NCBI GenBank assembly: GCA_900549245.1
Contig: URNQ01000081.1
Location: forward strand, 1-7,605
Length of the DNA stretch: 7,605 nt
Direction: 5' to 3'
Source: an uncultured Collinsella sp.
GTDB lineage: Bacteria > Actinomycetota > Coriobacteriia > Coriobacteriales > Coriobacteriaceae
The position numbers and the translations under genes are program-made. Below are positions 1 to 4,854 of the stretch, piece by piece. Numbering within the stretch: the stretch's first letter is position 1; each line of letters begins with the position of its first letter. Under the pieces are notes generated by a model. The model did no database searches. It was given only the letters and a program-made list of their open reading frames with translations, and was not told where the DNA came from.

Positions 1-22
1 CGGCGGCGGCAAGCGCAAATAG
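1..22 (+). CDS. 3' end of an upstream gene (partial)
   Basis: Read from base 2, the codons give Gly-Gly-Gly-Lys-Arg-Lys and then a TAG stop at 20-22. A strong intrinsic terminator follows 32 bases later, which supports a + strand gene ending here. A Gly-rich, Lys/Arg-rich tail is common at the end of nucleic-acid-binding proteins, but six residues cannot identify a family. Other frames stay open to 41 or 51, so the exact stop is not certain. No function is assigned. Confidence 0.4.
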
Positions 23-54
23 CATACGCATCGCCCACTAGAGCGAGGTGAACC

Positions 55-89
55 AAGGGCCCCGAGCAACTACGCTCGGGGCCCTTTTT
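55..89 (+). terminator. Intrinsic terminator of the upstream gene
   Basis: GGGCCCCGAGC (57-67) pairs perfectly with GCTCGGGGCCC (74-84) around a six-base loop, giving an 11-bp stem that two A-U pairs can extend. A TTTTTG tail follows at 85-90. This is a textbook rho-independent terminator for transcription entering from the left edge, so the material after it is probably expressed separately. Confidence 0.95.
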
Positions 90-198
90 GTTTGCCGTAT
101 CCGATCGCTAGTTCAAATGTGATTTCCTCGGGAATGCATCTAGAAGATGCCGTGGGCCTGTTTTCTGCCATGCGGCAATGGGTCCCATGGGGTGTGCC

Positions 199-432
199 GT
201 GCATTTTTTGGAGTATTCAGCAGCTCTAGCTGGCTGCATACGATTCGGTATTGCCAACGGTGGCCTTCAGATACCCCCTATGAGCGTTTTTGAGTTAGAT
301 TTCGCCGTTTTTCGAAGCAAAGGTACGTCATTCTCGCTATGTCGGAACCCTAAATGACGCAGCGCCCTACAGTTTTGTCCACCCGCGGCGGTGCTGGCGC
401 GGTCACGTTGCAGAATACTCCGTTTTTTGCAC
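199..432 (+). other. Bipartite inverted repeat, possible structured RNA or MITE-like element
   Basis: Bases 199-222 can pair with 409-432: GTGCA with TGCAC, a symmetric 6x6 internal loop that is T-rich on both sides, then GGAGTATTC (210-218) with GAATACTCC (413-421), one A/A mismatch, and GCA with TGC. That is 17 pairs over 24-base arms. The 186 bases between hold three local hairpins: 247-275 (GGTAT/ATACC around GCCA-ACGG-TGGC), 326-359 (CGTCATT/AATGACG) and 362-400 (GCGCC/GGCGC with inner CACC/GGTG). On the + strand a six-T run directly follows the main helix, as in a terminator. It could be a multi-helix RNA, a leader element or an intergenic repeat. I recognise no named family. Confidence 0.35.
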
Positions 433-471
433 GGGCCAGGATGGGGTACCTCAGGAGAACACGGCGGTATC

Positions 472-508
472 CCGTAAATATATACAATCTGTACCGTAAT
501 TTATACAA
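472..508 (+). repeat. AT-rich tandem direct repeat, possible operator
   Basis: CCGTAAATATATACAA (472-487) is followed by CCGTAATTTATACAA (494-508). The shared TATACAA ends start at 481 and 502, 21 bases apart, which is two helical turns. Such spacing would let two regulator protomers bind one face of the DNA. It lies about 140 bases before the EFR1 start. AT-rich promoter debris is an alternative. Confidence 0.35.
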
Positions 509-534
509 AACGAAGAGGCAGACAGCGTAGGGTG

Positions 535-561
535 GGTGCATTGGGGTGCTTGGTGCACCAA
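535..561. repeat. REP-like half-element with a 12-base palindrome
   Basis: GGTGCATTGGGG (535-546) is followed by the perfect palindrome TTGGTGCACCAA (550-561). The first 12 bases recur in inverted orientation as CCCCAATGCACC at 1471-1482, just past the other end of the EFR1 gene, where TTGGTGCA and TGCACCAA also recur. The palindrome sits about 21 bases before a possible -10 box, so it could be an operator as well as part of a dispersed repeat. Confidence 0.45.
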
Positions 562-581
562 AACGGGGATCCCATGCGCCG

Positions 582-587
582 TATACT
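582..587 (+). promoter_or_regulatory. Possible -10 box for the EFR1 gene
   Basis: TATACT matches the -10 consensus at five of six positions and would place transcription start near 594, about 50 bases before the coding start. No good -35 hexamer lies at the normal distance. The TTGGTGCACCAA palindrome (550-561) covers much of that region, so an activator-dependent promoter is possible. The call is weak. Confidence 0.3.
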
Positions 588-644
588 CTGTCTGAATGTG
601 AAAACGGCTTGACGCGTTGCCTGGCGTAGGGGGAGGGTGTCTAG

Positions 645-1406
645 ATGAGCGTATTCGAAATTGTGTTTAGTCCGACGGGTGGAACGCAGAAGGTGTCTGG
701 CCTTGTGGCTGGAGCGCTGGACAAGAATACCGTTACCGTCGATCTGACCGATAGCGGGTTGAATTTCCACGAGGTCTCGATGACGAAGGACGACGTGGCT
801 GTTATCTCCGTGCCAGCGTATGCCGGCAGAGTCCCTGCCGTGGCGGTCGACCGACTGAACATGGTTCACGGCAACGGAGCGCGGGCCGTTCTGGTGTGCG
901 TCTACGGAAACCGCGCGTTTGAGGACACGCTCGTAGAGCTGGAGGACGTTGCGAAGCATGCGGGATTCCGGGTAATCGCGGCAGTTGCAGCCATTGCAGA
1001 ACATTCCATTGCGCGACAGTTTGCTGCCGGTCGTCCGGATGCGCAGGATGCGGCGCAGCTCGCAGAGTTTGCGCAGCAAATTCAGCAAAAGCTGTTGGTT
1101 GAGGATACATCCGAGCCCTCTACTCCCGGCAATCGTCCTTATAAACAAGCCAGAGGTCACCGCATGGCACCTGAGACAACAGAGGATTGCGTCTCCTGCG
1201 GTGCATGCGCCGCGGCGTGCCCCGTTTGTGCTATCGACAAGGGTGACCCCAAACGAGCAGCTGGCGAGGCGTGCATCTCCTGCATGCGCTGCATTGCCGT
1301 ATGCCCGCGAGGCGCTCGTAAGCTTGATCCCAACAAGCTATCCGCTGTTTCCCAGATGCTGAGCAAGGTTTGCGTCGTGCGGAAGGAATGCGAGCTCTTT
1401 GTCTAG
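645..1406 (+). CDS. EFR1-type flavodoxin/ferredoxin fusion protein
   Basis: A 253-residue predicted cytoplasmic electron carrier. The N-terminal flavodoxin-like domain (about 1-150) begins with the FMN phosphate-loop-like motif FSPTGGTQ near residues 8-15. The C-terminal part carries two [4Fe-4S] motifs of the 2x4Fe-4S ferredoxin type: CxxCxxCxxxCP at Cys182, 185, 188, 192 and again at Cys210, 213, 216, 220. A short Pro/Ser-rich linker (about 152-175) separates the domains. The length and order match the EFR1 family of anaerobes, whose exact redox partners are mostly unknown. The ATG at 645 is chosen because AGGGGGAGGG (628-637) precedes it by seven bases and the protein begins directly with the flavodoxin first strand. 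It appears monocistronic, with repeats on both sides and no obvious terminator after it. There is no membrane segment or signal peptide. The family call is firm; its physiological role is open. Confidence 0.88.
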   Translation: MSVFEIVFSPTGGTQKVSGLVAGALDKNTVTVDLTDSGLNFHEVSMTKDDVAVISVPAYAGRVPAVAVDRLNMVHGNGARAVLVCVYGNRAFEDTLVELEDVAKHAGFRVIAAVAAIAEHSIARQFAAGRPDAQDAAQLAEFAQQIQQKLLVEDTSEPSTPGNRPYKQARGHRMAPETTEDCVSCGACAAACPVCAIDKGDPKRAAGEACISCMRCIAVCPRGARKLDPNKLSAVSQMLSKVCVVRKECELFV

Positions 1407-1417
1407 CGCATACGAAA

Positions 1418-1484
1418 TTGGTGCAATGGGGCCAGGTTAATCTGCACCAACCTGGTGCAAACAAACCGGTCCCCAATGCACCAG
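1418..1484. repeat. REP-like imperfect palindrome with nested alternative hairpins
   Basis: TTGGTGCAATGGGGCC (1418-1433) pairs with the complementary arm at 1468-1484 through about 14 pairs, with one A/A mismatch and one bulged T. Inside it, TGCACCA (1443-1449) pairs with TGGTGCA (1453-1459) around a three-base loop. Alternatively CCAGGTT (1432-1438) pairs with AACCTGG (1449-1455). It starts 12 bases after the EFR1 stop. No T-run follows, so it is not a standard terminator. It may protect the mRNA 3' end or be a dispersed REP/MITE repeat. Confidence 0.55.
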
Positions 1485-1535
1485 AGCAAGGAGTGTCCCC
1501 GGGTGCCGGCAGAAAAGGAACGTCCCCAAGTGCTG
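1469..1535 (+). repeat. Three GTCCCC-centred repeats at 26-27 base spacing
   Basis: GTCCCC occurs at 1469, 1495 and 1522, each followed two or three bases later by TGC. The last two copies extend to about 21 bases (1488-1508 and 1515-1535), agree at about 16 of 21 positions and start AAGGA. The first copy overlaps the right arm of the palindrome at 1418-1484. This looks like degenerate intergenic repeat DNA, not coding sequence. Confidence 0.5.
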
Positions 1536-1538
1536 CCT

Positions 1539-1569
1539 AAATACCGTTTATCGAAGAAAAAATACCGTT
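1539..1569 (+). repeat. 10-bp direct repeat upstream of the PTS operon promoter
   Basis: AAATACCGTT occurs exactly at 1539-1548 and 1560-1569, a 21-base period equal to two helical turns. With transcription starting near 1619, the copies would be centred around -75 and -54, suitable for an activator. A related TACCGT-plus-TTTAT pattern occurs at 492-504, and a diverged one (TACGGC) at 6330-6345. Binding by a regulator is inferred from spacing only. Confidence 0.4.
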
Positions 1570-1584
1570 CGCCGGTCATAATGA

Positions 1585-1612
1585 TTGTTCTGGCTTTGGG
1601 CTTGTCTACAAT
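1585..1612 (+). promoter_or_regulatory. Sigma-70-type promoter of the PTS operon
   Basis: TTGTTC (1585-1590) and TACAAT (1607-1612) are separated by 16 bases. The -10 box matches consensus at five of six positions and the -35 box at the key TTG. Transcription would begin near 1619, giving a leader of about 130 bases before the EIIA start. This long, structured leader fits control by antitermination. Confidence 0.6.
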
Positions 1613-1618
1613 AGCTCC

Positions 1619-1749
1619 CGTAAAAAGAAATGCGGAAGGTTACCGAGTCCCTCGGACGTGGGCCTAACCAAAGTCTTTGAACGGATGTGTCTCTATGGAC
1701 GCATTCGCTTGATTTTGGTTGGGCTATATTTATGAAGGGACATGCCACC
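1619..1749 (+). promoter_or_regulatory. Structured leader RNA with two competing folds (possible antitermination switch)
   Basis: Two mutually exclusive structures can be drawn. In the first, GGTTA (1638-1642) pairs with TAACC (1665-1669) above CCGAG-TCC-CTCGG (1643-1655), leaving a nine-base asymmetric bulge. This resembles the asymmetric RAT hairpins bound by LicT/SacY proteins in architecture, but the consensus sequence is poorly kept. In the second, 1661-1673 (including CCTAACCAAA) pairs with 1713-1725 through 13 pairs, three of them G-U. It encloses a 10-pair hairpin (1682-1691 with 1698-1707) and is followed by the U-rich 1725-1733. The second fold uses the 3' strand of the first, as expected for antiterminator versus terminator. 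The operon encodes its own antiterminator, which supports the idea. The termination signal is not strong. Confidence 0.45.
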
Positions 1750-2262
1750 ATGGGTTTCTTTTCTCGCCTGATGGGCGGTTCGGATGAGCAGAAGACTGCA
1801 ACTTCCGAGTTCGAAATCCTCGCTCCTGTTTCCGGCGAGCTTGTTCATCTAGAAAATACCAATGACCCCGCTTTTAGCAGCCGTGCCGTGGGCGATGGCG
1901 TTGCCGTGGTTCCCCAAGAGGGAACGGTGTGCGCTCCTGTTTCCGGTACCGTCGCGGCGCTGTTCCCGACCGAGCATGCACTGGGCATCATGTCCGACGA
2001 CAGCTCTGCTCAGGTGATGCTGCATATCGGAATCGACACTGTTAAACTTGAGGGCAAGGGCTTCCATGCGCTTGTTGCCCAGGGTGACCATGTCGACGCG
2101 GGCCAGGCCCTCGTCGAGGTCGATTTCGACGCGGTCCGCGCCGCCGGCTTCGATCCCACGGTCTTCGTTATTGTATGCGAGCGTTCGGAGAACTCGACTC
2201 TTCGTGAGCATGCTTCCGGCCCTGTTGCTGTTAAAGAGCCTGTCGTCTGGCTTTCCGAGTAA
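1750..2262 (+). CDS. PTS glucose-family EIIA component
   Basis: A 170-residue cytoplasmic phosphocarrier of the glucose/sucrose EIIA family (Crr-like, PF00358). It takes phosphate from HPr and passes it to the EIIB domain of a partner permease. The core APVSGE near residue 25, the strand motif APVSGTV near 62, and the two active-site-region histidines are present: His76 in TEHALGI and His92 in LHIGIDTV, close to E. coli positions 75 and 90. His92 is the expected phosphorylation site. The first 20 residues form a short N-terminal tail (FFSRLMGG), as in other free-standing EIIA proteins. The start at 1750 is preferred because AAGGGA (1735-1740) precedes it by nine bases. An earlier in-frame ATG at 1732 lacks a ribosome binding site, and one at 1687 lies inside the leader hairpin. 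It is the first gene of the operon and supplies the EIIA function missing from the downstream EIICB. It might also serve other permeases. Confidence 0.93.
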   Translation: MGFFSRLMGGSDEQKTATSEFEILAPVSGELVHLENTNDPAFSSRAVGDGVAVVPQEGTVCAPVSGTVAALFPTEHALGIMSDDSSAQVMLHIGIDTVKLEGKGFHALVAQGDHVDAGQALVEVDFDAVRAAGFDPTVFVIVCERSENSTLREHASGPVAVKEPVVWLSE

Positions 2263-2280
2263 ATTCTTGTGGTGGGTACC

Positions 2281-3135
2281 GTGGTTATCAAGCGAGTTTT
2301 TAACAACAACGTCGCAATGGTCACTTCGGACGATGGCTCCGAGCTCATCGTCATCGGTCGAGGCCTCTGCTTTGGCCGTCATGCCGGCGATGCCATCGAC
2401 GAGGCGTCGATCGAAAAGACCTACGCGTTGCAGGAGGGCACTTCTCAGGATTCGCGTACGATTGACCGCTTGGCACATCTTTTGGAGTCCATTCCCACCG
2501 TCAACCTCGTGATTGCCGAGGACATTGTTCAGATGCTCCGTCGAGAGCTCAATGTTGATGTCAACGACAAGATTCTCATTGCTCTCGCAGACCATATCAG
2601 CCTTGCTTTGGAGCGTGAGCGCAAGGGCGTCTCCTGTGAGAATCCGTTGCTGCTCGAGATCCAGCAGTTCTATCGCAAGGAGTATGCGCTTGCGGGCCGT
2701 GCGCTGCAGATTATCAAGGAGTATATGGGCATCCAGATGAGCGAAGAAGAGCAGGGTTTTATTACGCTGCATATCGTCAACGCCACCATGCCGCAACGCT
2801 CCGATCGTCTTATCATCTCGGTCCAGCTTGTTCGCGACGTGCTCGCGATTGTTTCCAAGCGCTATGCTACGACCCTCGATGACACCTCGCTGCCCTATGA
2901 GCGTTTCGTTCGTCACCTGCAGTTTTTCGCTCAGCGAGCGCTCGATCCTGCGGCCGGGCAAATCAATGGCGACGCGCTGTTCCGAATCGATGAAACGGCG
3001 TATCCGTGCGCGTTCTCGTGCGCGGACGCCATAGCCGCCCACTTGTCGTCTACCTATAACGTTGTCGTTACCGATGCCGAGAAGAGTTATCTCGCATATC
3101 ACATTGTTAACCTGCTTGGAGAACCTGGTCTCTAG
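2281..3135 (+). CDS. licT: LicT/BglG-family transcriptional antiterminator (PRD protein)
   Basis: A 284-residue RNA-binding regulator. The N-terminal co-antiterminator domain (about 1-56) has the family pattern IKRVFNNNV and GRGLCFGRHAGD (residues 3-11 and 26-37). Two PTS regulation domains follow, PRD1 (about 65-170) and PRD2 (about 175-284). All four regulatory histidines can be placed: His105 (LADHI) and His164 (TLHIV) in PRD1, His212 (VRHL) and His274 (YHIVNL) in PRD2. Family members dimerise when PRD2 is phosphorylated by HPr, are inactivated by EII-dependent phosphorylation of PRD1, and bind RAT hairpins to prevent termination. The GTG at 2281 is chosen because the protein then begins MVIKRV like its relatives and GGTGG (2271-2275) lies five bases upstream. 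A GTG at 2269 in the same frame is an alternative. It follows the EIIA gene by 18 bases, so it is cotranscribed. The likely target is the leader at 1619-1749. The licT symbol denotes family, not proven orthology. Confidence 0.92.
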   Translation: MVIKRVFNNNVAMVTSDDGSELIVIGRGLCFGRHAGDAIDEASIEKTYALQEGTSQDSRTIDRLAHLLESIPTVNLVIAEDIVQMLRRELNVDVNDKILIALADHISLALERERKGVSCENPLLLEIQQFYRKEYALAGRALQIIKEYMGIQMSEEEQGFITLHIVNATMPQRSDRLIISVQLVRDVLAIVSKRYATTLDDTSLPYERFVRHLQFFAQRALDPAAGQINGDALFRIDETAYPCAFSCADAIAAHLSSTYNVVVTDAEKSYLAYHIVNLLGEPGL

Positions 3136-3234
3136 GCATAACGTGCCCATACATCGATTGATATAAGGCAAGGCTCACGGTCTTGTCCAGGGCACATCTG
3201 TCTTAATTTGCGGAAAAGGAAGGGGAGTACCGCT
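3136..3234 (+). other. Gap between antiterminator and permease genes with a weak stem
   Basis: This 99-base gap is the longest inside the operon. GTGCCC (3143-3148) can pair with GGGCAC (3190-3195), enclosing a weaker stem that uses GGCAAG and CTTGTCC (about 3167-3188). No clear terminator, RAT sequence or promoter is seen. The far end carries the strong ribosome binding site of the permease, AAGGAAGGGGAG (3216-3227). The stem may set the ratio of permease to regulator or be incidental. Confidence 0.3.
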
Positions 3235-4851
3235 ATGACCGCAAAAAAGAAGTTTAATTTCAAAGCGCCGTTGGAGGTGTTCGCGAAGTCAATCGTTCAG
3301 CCGATGATGTATCTCTCGGTTGCCGGCATTCTGCTCATCGTGGGCATTATTCTGACCAACAAGACCATCTGCGCCGTGATCCCCGTACTGGGCTCCGGTC
3401 CGTTCCAGCTTGTGGGCGCCGTTGTCTATCAGTCGCTGATGTTTATCATCAACAACCTCTCGATTCTGTTCTGCGTGGGCATCGCCGGCGCCATGGCAAA
3501 GAAGAACAAGGGCCATGCTTCGCTGATTGCCCTGATGTCGTTCTTCCTGTTCCTGCAGGCTAACAACATCGTGCTCAACGCCACCGGCTCTCTTGCCGAA
3601 GCGAGCGGCATGCTCGGTCTTACCGGAACCGGCCAGAGCACCGTTATGGGCATTCAGGTGCTCGATACCGGCGTGTTTGGCGGCATCATTCTTGGTTGCA
3701 TCACCGGTGCCGTGTTCAACAAGTACTCGAACAAGCAGTTCCCCATTGCCCTTTCGATGTTCTCGGGCGTTCGTTTTCCGTTCCTGATCATGATCATCAT
3801 CTCCTGGATCATGGGCGCTGGCTTCTGCATCGTTTGGCCTCCGGTTCAGGGCGCCATCTCCTCCGTTGCCGGCATCATTAAGGAGTCGGGCAACATCGGT
3901 CTGTTTATCTACGGCATGCTCAACAAGCTGCTCGTTCCCACCGGTCTGCACCACCTCATCTACACTCCGTTCCAGTTCTCCGATGTGGGTGGCACCCTGA
4001 CGCTGGGTGATCAGGTTATCGCCGGCGCCTATCCCATCCGTGTCGCCGAGATGGCAATGACGGGCCAGCCCTTCTCCGATAGCACCTACTTCAACAGCTA
4101 CACCTTCAACAACCTGTGGCCCTACATCGGTATCGGTCTCGCCTTTATCTTCACCGCTTACAAGGGGAACAAGGATAAGACCAAGGCCGTTATCATCCCG
4201 CTGATCATCACCGCCGTGCTCTCCTGTGTCACCGAGCCCATGGACTTCCTCTTTGTCTTTGCCGCTCCCGTGCTCTTTGTCGTTCACTCGGTTCTTTCCG
4301 GCATCTTCCTGGTTCTGCTCAAGGTCCTCTCCGTGCCCGCTTCGACTGCAGGCGGTATCATCAACATCGTGGTTTCCAACCTGGTCCTCGGTGTCGACAA
4401 GACCAACTGGCCGGTTATGCTGGTGCTTGGAGTCGTCAACGCCGCGCTGTACTTCTTCCTCTTCACCTTCCTTATTAAGAAGCTCAACCTCCACACGCCT
4501 GGTCGCGAGGAGGAGTCCGAGCTCGCCGAGTCCGTTGCCGAGGGCGAGGCCGCCGCGTCTGTCGCGGTGAAGCAGGGCGCTGTTGCCACCGCTCCCGCAG
4601 AGGGCGTCGATGCAGGTATTGCCGACCTGGTCGCAGGTCTTGGCGGCAAGGACAACATCGAGGAGCTCGAGAACTGCTTTACGCGTCTTCGTGTGAACGT
4701 TAAGAACCCGGACCTCATCGATGAGAACCTCATCAACCACGTGCCCAACAGCGGTATCAACCGCAACGGCAACAATATCCAGATCATCTTTGGCATGAAG
4801 GTCGCCGAGATGCGCGACAAGGTCGAGAACGCAATTGAGAAGGAGCAGTAA
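3235..4851 (+). CDS. PTS alpha-glucoside-type EIICB permease
   Basis: A 538-residue integral membrane transporter that imports a sugar and phosphorylates it. The EIIC domain (about 10-420) has about ten hydrophobic segments and family landmarks: GLHHLIYTPF (residues 237-246) and TEPMDF (333-338), the latter usually TEPIEF. An Ala/Glu-rich linker (about 423-462) leads to a C-terminal EIIB domain. There Cys481 in ENCFTRLRV is the expected phosphocysteine (CxTRLR motif). No EIIA domain is attached; the separate EIIA gene at 1750 fills that role. The domain order and the GH4 neighbour fit the GlvC/MalX-like alpha-glucoside group (maltose, isomaltose, sucrose isomers, trehalose). The exact sugar cannot be read from sequence. 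The ATG at 3235 lies seven bases after AAGGAAGGGGAG. An in-frame TTG at 3208 precedes this ribosome binding site and is rejected. Strongly biased codon use suggests high expression. Confidence 0.93.
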   Translation: MTAKKKFNFKAPLEVFAKSIVQPMMYLSVAGILLIVGIILTNKTICAVIPVLGSGPFQLVGAVVYQSLMFIINNLSILFCVGIAGAMAKKNKGHASLIALMSFFLFLQANNIVLNATGSLAEASGMLGLTGTGQSTVMGIQVLDTGVFGGIILGCITGAVFNKYSNKQFPIALSMFSGVRFPFLIMIIISWIMGAGFCIVWPPVQGAISSVAGIIKESGNIGLFIYGMLNKLLVPTGLHHLIYTPFQFSDVGGTLTLGDQVIAGAYPIRVAEMAMTGQPFSDSTYFNSYTFNNLWPYIGIGLAFIFTAYKGNKDKTKAVIIPLIITAVLSCVTEPMDFLFVFAAPVLFVVHSVLSGIFLVLLKVLSVPASTAGGIINIVVSNLVLGVDKTNWPVMLVLGVVNAALYFFLFTFLIKKLNLHTPGREEESELAESVAEGEAAASVAVKQGAVATAPAEGVDAGIADLVAGLGGKDNIEELENCFTRLRVNVKNPDLIDENLINHVPNSGINRNGNNIQIIFGMKVAEMRDKVENAIEKEQ

Positions 4852-4854
4852 ACA

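Larger units (their letters stand above)
90..644. other. Gene-poor intergenic stretch before the EFR1 gene
   Basis: No convincing gene is seen in these 555 bases. A minus-strand frame of 63 codons (350-541) and a plus-strand frame of 25 codons (280-357) are open, but neither has a good ribosome binding site or a recognisable product. The stretch is less GC-biased than the PTS genes and rich in small inverted repeats: 136-140 with 146-150, 166-169 with 174-177, and those listed inside the 199-432 element. It also holds an AT-rich direct repeat (472-508), a palindrome (550-561) and a possible -10 box (582-587). The length and the structure suggest regulatory or repetitive DNA. Confidence 0.6.
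1407..1749. other. Intergenic stretch between the EFR1 gene and the PTS operon
   Basis: These 343 bases hold no convincing gene. A 70-codon frame at 1455-1667 runs through repeats and the promoter and has no recognisable product. In order, the stretch contains an imperfect palindrome (1418-1484), GTCCCC repeats (1469-1535), a 10-bp direct repeat (1539-1569), a promoter (1585-1612) and the structured operon leader (about 1619-1749). Confidence 0.7.

Noticed and set aside
280..357. A 25-codon frame beginning MSVFE, the same five residues as the EFR1 start
   Set aside because: There is no ribosome binding site before it, similarity stops after about five codons, and it lies inside the structured element, so it is more likely chance.
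350..541. A minus-strand open frame of 63 codons in the first intergenic region
   Set aside because: No ribosome binding site or known domain is seen, and it runs through the arm of an inverted repeat and AT-rich repeats.
599..612. A cre-like catabolite site, TGAAAACGGCTTGA
   Set aside because: It differs from the consensus at two important positions and lies before the redox gene, not the sugar operon.
501..1160. A minus-strand open frame of 219 codons overlapping the EFR1 gene
   Set aside because: The EFR1 reading is supported by flavodoxin and ferredoxin motifs; the antisense product is Arg/His rich without domains.
1455..1667. A 70-codon plus-strand frame between the EFR1 gene and the PTS operon
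   Set aside because: It runs through the repeats and across the promoter and gives a basic product with no recognisable domain.
1687..1749. An upstream in-frame ATG that would lengthen EIIA by 21 residues
   Set aside because: It sits inside the predicted leader hairpin without a ribosome binding site; the added residues match no EIIA N-terminus, and 1750 has a good site.
1849..3171. A minus-strand open frame of 440 codons opposite the EIIA and antiterminator genes
   Set aside because: It covers two clearly identified genes, shows no recognisable motif and is explained by codon bias on the opposite strand.
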